DNA from: Nepenthes gracilis
Taxonomy: Eukaryota; Streptophyta; Magnoliopsida; Caryophyllales; Nepenthaceae
DNA: 64,000 bases
Direction of reading: 5' to 3'
Assembly (NCBI GenBank): GCA_033239525.1
Contig: BSYO01000005.1
Location: forward strand, 28,179,341 to 28,243,340
Shown: positions 48,959 through 59,134 of the stretch, piece after piece
How positions within the stretch are numbered: position 1 is the stretch's first letter
Layout: each line of letters starts with the position of its first letter
Made by a program: the position numbers and the translations under genes
The notes under the pieces: generated by a model
What the model was told of the DNA's origin: nothing
Database searches by the model: none
Seen by the model: only the letters and a program-made list of their open reading frames with translations

Positions 48959-49060
48959 AATGTAATATCTAAATATTAAATATGATGCCATGTATTAATT
49001 AAATTAAATAAATATTTAAAGATAATTGTGAATTTGTTTGATAGACTTAGTATTGACAAC
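48959..49060 (+). repeat. Truncated 3' LTR start of the chromovirus remains
   Basis: This aligns with 39211-39310: TGTAATATCTAA versus TGTAATACCTAA, then a shared AAATATGAT and a long TTAATTAAATTAAATAAAT block. Similarity fades after about 49060, so the rest of the LTR is deleted or too diverged. Confidence 0.55.
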
Positions 49061-49451
49061 CTACTCATTAATAGTGAAATTCTACTTATTATATCATCTA
49101 ATGATATTTTTTAAAATTATCTTTTAAAAAATATTTTTTTATATGAAAAAATATAAATTAGAGTTAAGATAAATGACAATTACTGTGAAGATAATTACCG
49201 GCATCAAAGATAAGAAGAAAATAAGAAATGCATGAAAATAAGAAATGCATGAAAAGAAGGCGCGAGTGAAAAGAGAAGAGACAAGATAAAAGAAAAATCA
49301 GGTATAGTTAGTAATAAATAGACGTTTGAATTTTTAGTGTTTAAATTAAGTCATTATACTTATAAAATTTAAATTTTAGATGATTAAAAAATTTTAAATA
49401 GTTCACTCCAATGCAATATTATTTTTAATTAGGGTATTTTTATTTAAATAT

Positions 49452-50517
49452 TGTTGGGTCTTAATATAGAGGCTCATAAAACGCGGCCCAAAGGAGAGGC
49501 ACAAGTGAAAAGCCCAGAAATGTGTCCACGGACCAAGAGGGCTGGATGGCCTAAGAGGTCCAAAATACGGGCTAGTATTCCAAAAGCCAAAGCTACGACA
49601 AAGGTCCGAGAGGTCCCTTCAGTCCAAAAGGAGCTTGAGAATATCGCGAATGGCTGGCGACATCCAGGTACGAGGATCAAAAGAGGAAGCCCGAAAGCTC
49701 CAAGAACTCCATTAGGCCACAGGTCAGTCCGAGAAGTCAAGAAGATATCCGAGGACCCTTCATAAAGGGCCAAAGATCCTCCGAGAGCTGCTTGCTCCAA
49801 CGAGTCCGCGAACTCACAAAGCGACAAATCACGCCACGCAAGGACGAGGACTATCTCATACATGACCGAGAGCGCTGACTAAAACTCGCTGATTTCGAGG
49901 AACTCGCAGCTTTGCGCCGGACAATGTCTCCATTGTGGCACGCTGGTAGTCAAGACTGACCGGCTTAGGGTCTGTCCGACACGCCAGTTCTACTAATGGG
50001 CGCCACTAACAGTCTATCTCAGCACCTCAAAAAGATTGAATGTGACAAAGGGGACAAAGGATGCCCTCTCGACCACCCACCTGGCCGCCACGTGTCCCTC
50101 CCAACGGCACATTTTTCCTATAAATACCCTGCGAAATCCCTTTTGAGGGGGGGCTTCTTCCATCTCATTCCAGACAAAAGGAGGAAAAAGACTTTAACTC
50201 TCTCTCTTTCTGCCCCTCTCTCTCTCTCTTCCCAACGAGAAGGAACAAAAGAGTGACAAAGCTTCCCAACGAGAGAATTTCTTAAGGAGAGTAATACAAA
50301 ATAAGAGACAAGGAAGGGATCCGCTCTAGACACTTGTACTTTGTAAAGACTTTCATCCAATAGTGAAGCATTTCTAAAGGGCCAGAGCCTCGTGGTTTTT
50401 CCTCCTCATTTACGAGGAGGCTTTCCACGTAAAACCCGATTTTCATCCCTCCTTTCCTGTAACTCATACTCACAAGCACTTGTGTTACTCGCGGATCTCG
50501 AGATCCCGGATGCAACA
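49452..50517 (+). repeat. 5' LTR of Tat element 2
   Basis: It starts TGTTGGGTC and ends CAACA just before the primer site, giving 1066 bp. The same start and roughly the first 460 bp recur at 58094. A CTATAAATA promoter-like TATA lies near 50119. The five bases before it are AATAT (49447-49451). It is unrelated in sequence to the LTR of Tat element 1. Confidence 0.85.
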
Positions 50518-50518
50518 T

Positions 50519-50533
50519 TGGCACCGTCTGTGG
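50519..50533 (+). other. Primer binding site of Tat element 2
   Basis: TGGCACCGTCTGTGG lies two bases after the LTR end. It is of the same type as the primer site of Tat element 1 at 9193-9208. Confidence 0.7.
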
Positions 50534-50593
50534 AGAACCGTGAAAAAGGGCTCACAAACTTCCCACCGTCACAGAACAACCAGCGCTCCAAAG

Positions 50594-51392
50594 ATGGTGA
50601 GCGGACAAGATAGCACGTCCACCCGGGAGGTGGAACACTTCGATAGGTGCCTCACAAAGGGCCCGGATGAGTGCGGTCCTGTGACTAGCGTGCATAAGCT
50701 TAGTACGTGAAGGTGAATGTTCTTTCAAGAGCCGGGCCCGTACCCTCCGCGAGGGTGGACGAAAGGGGGCCTAGGGAGCGCACCAAAGCCCACGGCTGCC
50801 AGCCCTGAGGCAACAAGTGGCGCAAGCTCCCGGCGAGTTGAGGGATTACCTCAATGTAAAGAAGTCCATGAGCCAGCCCAGATGAAGAAAGGGCTCAAGA
50901 GGCCTGAAGACGGGCATTCGGATCAAAAATCGACGAAATAAGCTACTCGGAGGACGAAGACTTCTACCCCCCAATGTGGAACAGGAAGGAAAAGAAGAGG
51001 CGGGCGCCCAAATGAAGACCCACGGACCATCCCGGCAAAACAAGCCTGAACGGATGGTCCTTGGAGGGGAAGGGCCATCAGGCCCACTTGCTCTCACTAA
51101 GTCGCTCACCAACATCCTCAGGCAAATCAGGGACAAAGAATTCCTGAGATGGCCCAAGGCGCTGAAGAACCCGTATGGGACGACCAAAGGGGATCACCGC
51201 CATTACCACCGGCAACACTACCACATGACACCGAAGATCGGCAGAAGCTCCAAAGCGAGATCGAGCGCAATGGGTAATGAAGGCTATCTCGACCGCTTCC
51301 TGCCACGATCCGAGCACGGCCCCGGAGCAGCAGGACGCAGCCCGTCACGCCGCTCTAAAGGTAAAGCCATAATGGGCGCGGAGCACGCCTGA
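50594..51392 (+). pseudogene. Gag remnant of Tat element 2
   Basis: The probable start is ATG 50594 (MVSGQDSTSTREV), followed by stops and frame changes. The C-terminal part near 51090-51290 is recognisable. It has SLTNILRQIRDKEFLRWPKA, then NPYGTTKGDHRHYHRQHYHM, the counterpart of the zinc-knuckle region of plant Tat gag, and NEGYLDRFL. The central capsid-like domain is missing. Nothing of protease or RT follows. Confidence 0.65.
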
Positions 51393-51399
51393 TCGCCCG

Positions 51400-52090
51400 C
51401 TTGGGGCGCCAATACCACAGAAGCAAGCACTGAACATAACCGTCAAACGGCCGCAGTTGGCAAGAGGAGCACCAGGACCCAGGCGTATGGACTAATGTAA
51501 CGTGAGGATTCAAAAGGGTCCTGGAGGCCACGCAATGTAACACGTGTACATTAATGAAAACGTCCCTTCGTTATGTCTATTATGAAATATACTCATACTC
51601 CCTCATCAACAACAAAGCAACTCACAACTCTCAAAGCCAAAAACTCGGGCGCGCCCGAGCGGCAGGTCGAACTCTAAAACAGTAGTGCCCAAACGGCCCC
51701 GTAGGTCAACTCCAAAACTCGGCCCGTGCTCCGAGCTGCCCCAGCTCTGACTCAAAAAACCTGCCGAGCGGCCCAAAGGTCGAACTCCAAAACTCCTACT
51801 GCAGGTGAGAGCGGCCCCAGAGATCGAACTCCAAAAACTCGGTTGTGCCCGAGCGGCCCCAGAGGTCGAATTTCGACAACTACACCCAACACCGAAAAAC
51901 CTGAGAGGTTGAAAGGTTAGAAAACCCTAGAAGAATCGCGTGCTTGAATCTAAGAGCGAGGCGCTGTTCATCGCGTCACAAAAAAAAGAGAGAAGAAGAA
52001 CAACACTTGTACAAACAGAACAAAAAAGTCCAGTGCCCTGATTCAGAAAGGATAAGTTTTATTCATAAAAATGAATTCATGTACAACGTT
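51400..52090. repeat. Region between gag remnant and antisense ORF, with degenerate repeats
   Basis: About 51645-51870 holds four or five degenerate units built from GAGCGGCCCCAGAGGTCGAA and CTCCAAAACTCGG-like blocks, roughly 40-60 bp apart. This occupies the spacer where Tat element 1 carries its own tandem repeats, though on the other side of the antisense ORF. The part before 51600 has no clear gene; a few residues near 51500 could be the integrase tail. Confidence 0.55.
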
Positions 52091-52269
52091 GTAACAAGGT
52101 AAGAAAAGAAACAAATGTCAAGGAGCGCCTCTTGGCCTTCTCCTTGGCCTCGAGAGCCCGAAGGCCTCCGCCTCGGTCCGGGGATCGACTCCTCGGGCGT
52201 AAGAGGTTCACCTTCAGGCCGTGCTAGAGGAGGCCTAGGGAAGGCCTCCAAAGAATGCCGTATAAGTGT

Positions 52270-55200
52270 GGGGCACTGAGCCCGAATACTCAAACACGAG
52301 GCTCTGAGCAGCTTCACGCGGAACCAAAATTTAAAACCCAAATATAAACATAAATTCCACATATCAAACATCTCATTCATTTCAATGACTACATCATGAT
52401 CACCAACAAAATTAAAATACATAATTGCATAACAAATTAAATTCCATCCTTTTGCTATCAAACCATCTCGCCCATGCATATCATCCGAAGCAAAATGCCG
52501 CTAACTCAACTGGAGCCAAGAAAACAAGGTGAGCAAAGCCCAACAAGTGATATAATCAAAAACGCTTAACAACAATAACGATCTCGATACCATCTACCAA
52601 GGTCTCAACATACACAGCATCCTACTATATCCGAGATAGATTGCAACACGTCAAACACGACTCTAGGCAAATAGGTCCTACAAGACCCGAACATTCAAAA
52701 AAAATAAGAGTGCCAATAAATAAAGTGGTAATCCCATGGAATCCGATATCAACGAAGGTTAGGGGATTTCCCCCGGTCCATATGTCGAAAACGACTCAAA
52801 GATACTCAATGATAATAATACAACATGGATTCCATCAATCCGAGTATCACAGATCCACACAAGGATACTACCGCCACAACAAATGAGGTACTCACAATCA
52901 TAGAATATCACAAAGAAATCATCCTGGATGTTCCGCCTACTGTGATCCAAAGGTCGCGTATATTCCCTGACAAATACCGGTACTTGCACGGGCTACCCGA
53001 TGCTCGCAAGTTTGACCTCCGACCAAATCCATGGTCCACCGAGACTCGCCTCACACAAGATGAGCGTCTCCCGAGCATGCTCAACATCATGCTCCTCTTT
53101 GAGACTCTACCAAGCATTTTAAAGACAACTCACACGTTAAACCAAAAAGATCTCCCGCCATGATATCCTCGATATCATGATCTACGATGATCACAGTACC
53201 ATAAGCATCCCGCCACACTAGGCAACGTAACGCCTCAATCCACCAGATATTTAAAATCAAGACGGATAAGTGTAGACCGCATTAAAGTGCCAAAGCCTCC
53301 CATTCGACCCGATACTTTTAATGTTTTCACACACTCTCCTCAACCTTGACCGTAAGAAGCTTGACAAATATATATACTCACACACCGGTATAACGCAAAA
53401 ACGCTTTCAACATCAAAAGGACGCCGTTCGGTCTTTGTGGGGACCGTCTTCACATAATCAAATCCAACACAAAGGAACGTGTCTCGTAACGTCTAAAAGG
53501 AATATAAAGGTTGAGATATGATCGACTCCACTATTCCATAATTTTTTTCTTTTTATCTCTGAGCGACGCCTTTCTGGCCAACAATATTTTTTATATTTCA
53601 ATTCTCAACCCCAATTAATTTAATGTTCTCGTCGATTACTAGAATCCTTTAACACGGCAAATACCTCTTTTACGCGGAGTGTAAACGTTCTCTAAGTTCT
53701 CTATCGTACACATACGTGTACCCATATATCAATATATATTTATATATATATAACTAAATATATATATATATGCTCATAACACATATACATGTTCACCATT
53801 TTTAATTTTCAGCCCAACAATGGCCCACTAATATACCCACTTAACTCACGTCTACTATCATTCTATAACAGTACACTGGGCCCAGCCCAACACACATCAT
53901 ACCTGTTCTGGCTCAGCCCAAATTTATATTAATCACATAATGGGCCCAATTCTGCCCAGCCCAATACGCTAACACACACATCTACTTACACACACATACA
54001 TACACACTTGGGCCCAGCCCAACCCTCTCACGTACACACACTTGGGCCCAGCCCAACACACCACACATACTCACACACACACTTGGGCCTATGGCCCAAC
54101 ACACTTAACACACACACCTCACTCACACTCTCCACACACACAACCTAGGCCCACAGCCCAACACACACACAACATAGGGCCCACCAACACACACAGCCAG
54201 GCCCACGGCCCATGCTGCCGTTCACCAACCCAGCATCGCACTTCACCCACACACGGCAGCACTCTGCTGCCTCGCACACAGCTCGCACACAAGCACAATC
54301 ACAGACCCACGCACTCCACCGATCACCACCGCCGACCAACTCCATCGTTCACACCGGCCGTCTGCCACGCCGACCATTACACACAGCTCCGGCTGCTTTC
54401 CACGCACACACACACACGGCCACACAGCAGCTCTGCTGTTTCACACACAACACACCGAACACGACCCACATACGCACGCACAGCAGCTCAGCTGCTTTTC
54501 CATCCTACAGCACACACAGAGCACTGTACACAGAACCGGCCTATACTGCTTCAAACACCCACATAGCCACAATTTCATACCGAATACAATAAAATATATA
54601 TATATATATACATATGCACAACAATGTACCACCAATTTACTCTCGGACTCCATGAACCCTTCACTTCAATTTTCTGCCAGAAAACAGAGCCCGAAGCTCT
54701 GTTTCCTCGACCCACAAAACCGGTCACGAAACAGGTATAATAACCCTTCTCTCTCATCAATTTCTCACTGACCACACACACAACCCGAAATCACCGCTGG
54801 TGAAATTAGAGAGAGAGAGAAACAGATCGAGTAGCACAACACCAAAATACAGAGGAGGGAAGAGGGATTTGATGATTCACTTGAAATTCGAATAAAATTG
54901 ACAGTAGAGGAACACTTGCAAACAGAGGAGAAATGACAGCATAGGAACACTTGCAAACAGAGGAGAATGACAACATAGGAACACTTGCAATTAGAGAAGA
55001 AATGACAGTAAACGGAATTCACTTGCCTGATGAACACGGCTCGGCTTCGAATCGGCTTCGATTTCGGATTCACCACAGCTCTGATTTCGGCTTCACCACA
55101 GCTCCGGTTTCGGCTTCGGAAATCGATCGATGACGGCAACGGCAGCCCACACACTCGAACAGAGCTTCGCTCTCCTTTCCACTCGTCTCCAATTTCGCAC

Positions 55201-55540
55201 CAGAGCTCGGGTTTTATAACCCATGGAGACGCAACGGTGAGGGGACAAAGGGAATCGGGCGGGTTGCCACGGAGGCAAACGGTTGAGGTGAAGATTCGAA
55301 CGGCTCTGCAGAGGCCGTTGCGAGCGCGAGAAGGAGAGGGAGAGAAAGAGGAAGTGGGGACGGCGAACGCAGAGAAGAAGCTTCGAGAGAGAGGTGAGGT
55401 GGCATTGGGGAGGGTTTGGTTATTATTATTATTATTATTATTTTATTTCATTTTATCTACGTATTTCACCAAATTTTACCAAATAAATTTCAATCTCCTT
55501 TATAAAATATCCTCTGATATTACAATGTTTCTCAAGTCTT
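52270..55540. mobile_element. 3.3-kb unclassified insertion flanked by AGTGT
   Basis: The insert is bounded by the 5-bp direct repeat AGTGT (52265-52269 and 55541-55545) and lies inside the antisense ORF, whose frame continues across it. Its outer ends are GGGGCACTGAG and CTCAAGTCTT, not TG/CA. It has no recognisable transposase or pol. It is rich in CA repeats and GGCCCAGCCCAA motifs (53800-54200). On the - strand it has a TATA-like box in a GGGTTATAAAACCC palindrome (55209-55222). A large solo LTR with worn ends, or a non-autonomous element, are the main options. Confidence 0.65.
54909..55012. repeat. 35-bp tandem repeat, three copies, inside the insert
   Basis: GGAACACTTGCAAACAGAGG begins units at 54909, 54944 and 54978, with periods of 35 and 34 bp. 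Confidence 0.8.
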
Positions 55541-56003
55541 AGTGTTCTTGGGATCGAGGACGGCCACGAGGAACCATGGATGGATCGGGCAAAGACCTGT
55601 GGCACGTCGCGAACGCCTCCCTCCCTTCATCCACCAATAACGGTGCCATCTCCGTGATCTGCACAGACGTCCTCAACCTCTCCTCTTGGCGAAGGACTCT
55701 ATCCCGGGGGAGGTCCTACTGAAGCCACAAAAGCTTGACGGTATCCTACAAAGAGGTAATCTTCCCCTTCGCTTCGGCCAACTCCGCTTTAGCCCGCTGC
55801 GCAGCTTCTCGAGCGGCCCTCAAGGACTCCATTTTCGAGCAGGACTAGGCGACCTCTCCCACCAGCTCACTGAGGCCTCCAATCAGACCCTGGAGCTGCA
55901 ATAGAAAAGCTCGTCAAAACACAAGCAATCGGAAGCAAGGCAAGAGAAGAAACGGTGGGTTACCTTAGAAACGAGGGGATCATGCCCTGGGCCACGCTCC
56001 CCA

Positions 56004-56335
56004 GGGGCTTCGGACTCCTGCAGATCGCTCCCAAGCACCGCAAGCGCTCCCTCAGGCATAGGCTCTGCAACTATAAAAGGCACTGAAGAGCCTCGCCTCC
56101 AATCGGCATCCCGGGGGCCAAGAACTCCTGTAGATCACTCCCAGGTGCCGCAAGGGCCACCTCAGGCATAGGCTCCGCAACTATAAAAGGCACTGAAGAG
56201 CCAGCCTCAAAATCAGCATCCCCAGGGGCATCGGACTCTTGCAGATTGCTCCTAGGCGCCGCAAGCGCCACCTCAGGCATAGGCTCCGTAGCTATAATAG
56301 GCACTGAAGAGCCTGCCTCAAAATCAGCATCCCCA
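56004..56335 (-). repeat. 111-bp tandem repeat, three copies, in the antisense ORF
   Basis: Units begin at about 56004, 56114 and 56225. The period is 111 bp, which is 37 codons, so the frame is kept. Each encodes a core reading AEPMPEVALAAPGSDLQE. Confidence 0.85.
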
Positions 56336-58079
56336 AATAGCTCGGACGGCTGATCAGCTTGGACCACAACAGGTCGCTCAGAGGGATCAAGGGTCATCAG
56401 GGTAGCGATGCCTAACTCCCCAGCCTCTACCACCTCTCGGACCGTCTCAGCCATCATTCCCTCACCGGGCCTCACGACCCAGTTCCCGCCTCCTATGTCC
56501 TCGGAAGGCGATCAATCTGTCCCGAGACGTCACCGAGACAAATCACAACGGAACTCCGGGAATGGATCATCACTGGGGGCCGGATGTCCGGAATCTCTAC
56601 GATCCGTACAATCACCCCGAGGATTCAATAAGAGGATCACCCCGGAGGCAAAGATGAGACCTTCAATTCCCGAGGACTCTAGTAAAGTACCAGTCCTCGA
56701 CCTCTTAAACAGAGGGGCAATCATATCATCGTCGCCCAAATCATCGATGTTGAAATCATCGTCATCATCATTACCCTCATCACAGGAAGGGAGCTCAACA
56801 ACGACCGCGAGACTTTCGAATTCTCGGCCGGAAGGCTCTTTTCTGAGCGGCCTGAAGGACCCTCAATCCTCAGGGTCTCCGCTCTCCTCCTCGGTCTCTT
56901 TTTCTTGGACTTCTCGGGAGGAGCTGCGGTAGAGGCCCGGCCCGTGGTCCCCACTTGGCTTCCTCAAATTTCTCGGGCAACAACCAGATATTGCGTTTGT
57001 TCAGGTGGAAGCCTCCAATATTGGCTAGCACCAAGTCCGTGAACTCTTTCACACTCTCTGTCATCCTTCGAAGGGTCAGAGCTATACTGGCTGGCCACTT
57101 TTCCCCAGACAAAGGGGACGGCCCAATACTCGTGAAAGACAAGGAAGAAGAACTTATCCTTCTACCGCTTCGTGGAGTCCGGATTCCCCCTGCACATTAA
57201 GGAAAAATCCAGACAAGGGGTCATTGTAATCCAGTCAAGGTTATGTGTAAAGCGAAACATAACCTTGACCGTAAGGGCATTCAAGAGCTTCTTCTGGCAC
57301 TGAAAGAAAATGCACAAAGACACCAGATACCTTATTCCATTCGGCTGGAGCCGGGCAAAGGGGACTCCGAGTTCCCTCATGATGTCGTAAAGCTCATCCG
57401 CCACAGAAAACCGTAGCCCACCTTTGAGGTGGACCTCATAGACGGTGATGAAACCATCCTGGGGGCACCATGCCCTATCGTGCGACTCCGGGATCATCAT
57501 AGCCACAGACTCAGAGATTCGATATCGTGCTCGAATCTCCGCGAGCCTGTCAAGCGTCATCGTGGAGGCAATGTCCCTCACTCCGGACGCCATCGACGTC
57601 GAAAAATAAAGGCATGAAAGTAAAGAAAATCTCAGCAAAAAGGTGAGCAAAAATCACAACACTTAGAGGAGGAAACGAAAAGCAGACGCAAGGATGGAGA
57701 ATCGGGATGAGAAGGCCTTTAAATACTTCTGAAATTCAAAAAGGCGCACTCATTACCCATGCCACGCGTCGCCCGACTGTTCATCTCAGGAAAATGATGG
57801 CCTTACCTTCCCAAGGCGCCTGTCAGCGTGTCACTTCAGCATTTAACGCCCTGCAGAAGCCCAAACGGCGGCATTGGAAAGGCCTTGGGCTCAGAAGAAG
57901 CTATGGGACAACCCTCTACTAAGCTAGCACCACATTCGTTCCAAGGACATACGGGTACTTGGACCACCGCTGCAAAAGACCAAGGCCAGAACAAGGACTG
58001 TCATGCTCTTGCTTGCCCAGGAACCTCCCTTTCGAGTTGCAGCGACTTCATGCCAAACGGTCGAGGATCCCGAGCGCTT

Positions 58080-58093
58080 TGGCATGGGGGCTA
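58080..58093 (+). other. Polypurine tract of Tat element 2
   Basis: TGGCATGGGGGCTA directly precedes the TGTTGGGTCCC start of the 3' LTR, the expected place for the plus-strand primer. Confidence 0.7.
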
Positions 58094-58860
58094 TGTTGGG
58101 TCCCAATATAGGGGCCCATAAAACACGGCCTGTTAAAGAGGCCCAAGTGAAAAGCCCGGAAATGTGTCTGACTAAGAGGGGACGATGGCGAGGCCTAAAA
58201 ACATAAAGCTAGTGTCCCAAAAGCCAAAACTATGACAAAGGTCCAAGAGGTCCTTTCAGTCCAAATGGAGATCGAGGACATCAAGAATGGCTGGCGACAT
58301 CTAGGTACGAGGACCAGAAGAGGAAGCCCGAAAACCCCAGGAACTCCATTAGGCCACAGGTCAGTCCGAGAAATCAAGAAGAGATCCGAGGACCCTTCAC
58401 AAAGGGCCAAAGATCCTTCGAGAGTTGCCTGCTCCAACGAGTCCGCGAACTCACAAAGTGACAAGTCATGCCACGCAAGGACGAGGACTATCTCATACAC
58501 GACCGAGAGCGCCCGCTTAAGCTCAGCGATTCCCGAGGAACTTGCGATTCTTGTCGACGCCATCTCCATAGAAAATAAGGAATGCATGAAAATAAAGAAA
58601 AGCATGAAAAGATTGAATGTGAGTGAAAGTAGAAAAGACAAGATAAATACCCTAGAAATCCCTTTCGAGGGGGCTTCTTCAGGTATTCCGCTAAAAGGAA
58701 TAAACTTTAACTCTCTAGACGTTTGAATTTTTAGTGTTTAAAAAAGAATAAGTCATTATACTTATAAAAAAACAAAGGAAGGGATTAAATTTTAGATGAT
58801 TAAAAAATTTTAAATAGTTCACTCCAATGCAATATTATTTTTAATTAGAGTATTTATATT
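58094..58860 (+). repeat. 3' LTR of Tat element 2, its right part mixed with flank sequence
   Basis: From 58094 to about 58560 the sequence follows the 5' LTR (49452 onward) closely. From about 58560 it alternates between LTR segments and segments of the flank that precedes the 5' LTR (49205-49451), both in order. The last ~200 bp of the LTR are absent. See the finding on heterozygosity. Confidence 0.8.
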
Positions 58861-59036
58861 TAGATATAAATATTTATTTAGGTCAATGAATGTGAGTTAC
58901 TTTAGAATTAGATTCGTAGTATTATTTTATAGAACACGGCTAAGAGTTCGAGGCTTTTTGGCAATTTTGTGCTGCGTTATTTTTTATTTACTATTTATCA
59001 TTGTGTTTTGGTACGCAATTTTCATTTTCTTCTTTA

Positions 59037-59049
59037 TTTGGCGGGGAAA
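59037..59049 (+). promoter_or_regulatory. E2F-like site in the SNI1 promoter
   Basis: TTTGGCGGGGAAA lies 86 bp upstream of the start codon at 59135 and closely resembles the E2F consensus TTTGGCGGGAAA (one extra G). E2F sites mark genes for S phase and DNA repair, which fits an SMC5/6 subunit. Confidence 0.5.
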
Positions 59050-59068
59050 TCTACTTCAACATTGCAGT

Positions 59069-59076
59069 TAGGGTTT
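59069..59076 (+). promoter_or_regulatory. Telo-box in the SNI1 leader
   Basis: TAGGGTTT (reverse complement AAACCCTA) lies 59 bp before the ATG. Telo-boxes near E2F or site II motifs are a known arrangement in plant genes of growing tissue. Confidence 0.45.
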
Positions 59077-59134
59077 CTCCTGATCCTTGATGGAGTGGTA
59101 GTGAGTGAGTGAGGGCGAGAGACAGCGAGACAGA

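Larger units (their letters stand above)
39211..49060 (+). mobile_element. Remains of a chromovirus-like Ty3/gypsy element with nested insertions
   Basis: A TGTAATAYCTAA sequence followed by AAATATGAT and AATTAATTAAATTAAATAAAT is found at 39211 and again at 48959. These look like the starts of a 5' and a truncated 3' LTR. Between them, + strand RT, RNase H and integrase remnants lie at 46490-48850. The likely long 5' LTR and leader occupy about 39211-44548, but their boundary could not be found and gag is not recognisable. A Tat solo LTR (44549-45887) and a MITE (47117-47685) inserted later. The second LTR loses similarity at about 49060. Confidence 0.5.
52088..57593 (-). pseudogene. Antisense ORF of Tat element 2 (gag-like plus coiled coil), interrupted
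   Basis: The start is the Met at 57593 (MASGVRDIASTM), and the ORF runs opposite to the element. The N-terminal block (GFITVYEVHLKGGLRFSVAD, VPFARLQPNGIRYLVSLCIF) matches element 1. A second block reads KDKFFFLVFHEYWAVPF near 57140 and KRNIWLLPEKFEEA near 56970. An acidic middle part contains three 37-residue repeats (55883-56475). A coiled-coil-like stretch at about 55690-55840 (ESLRAAREAAQRAKAELAEA) has stops. The C-terminal part ends near 52088 with ALLDICFFSYL. Frameshifts occur near 57162 and elsewhere. A 3.3-kb insert lies at 52270-55540; the frame is continuous from one side of it to the other. The function of this antisense protein is unknown. Confidence 0.7.
49452..58860 (+). mobile_element. 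Tat-type gypsy element 2, pol-deleted, with antisense ORF
   Basis: Order on the + strand: 5' LTR, primer site, decayed gag, tandem repeats, an antisense ORF interrupted by a 3.3-kb insert, polypurine tract, and 3' LTR. Protease, RT, RNase H and integrase core are absent, so the element is an internally deleted, non-autonomous copy. Its antisense ORF is homologous to that of element 1, which ties it to the same lineage. The right boundary is blurred because the 3' LTR is mixed with flank sequence after about 58560. Confidence 0.8.

Noticed and set aside
49474..49863. Open frames in the LTR of Tat element 2 as genes
   Set aside because: Similar frames recur in both LTRs and have no gene-like features; LTRs do not normally encode protein.
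54042..54592. Long + strand frames rich in His and Thr
   Set aside because: They are translations of CA-rich low-complexity DNA, with several frames open at once.
52270..55545. The 3.3-kb insert as a CACTA transposon
   Set aside because: One end reads CACTA-like (TAGTG on the + strand at the right edge) but the other reads CACTG. The inner bases do not form inverted repeats and no 3-bp duplication fits.
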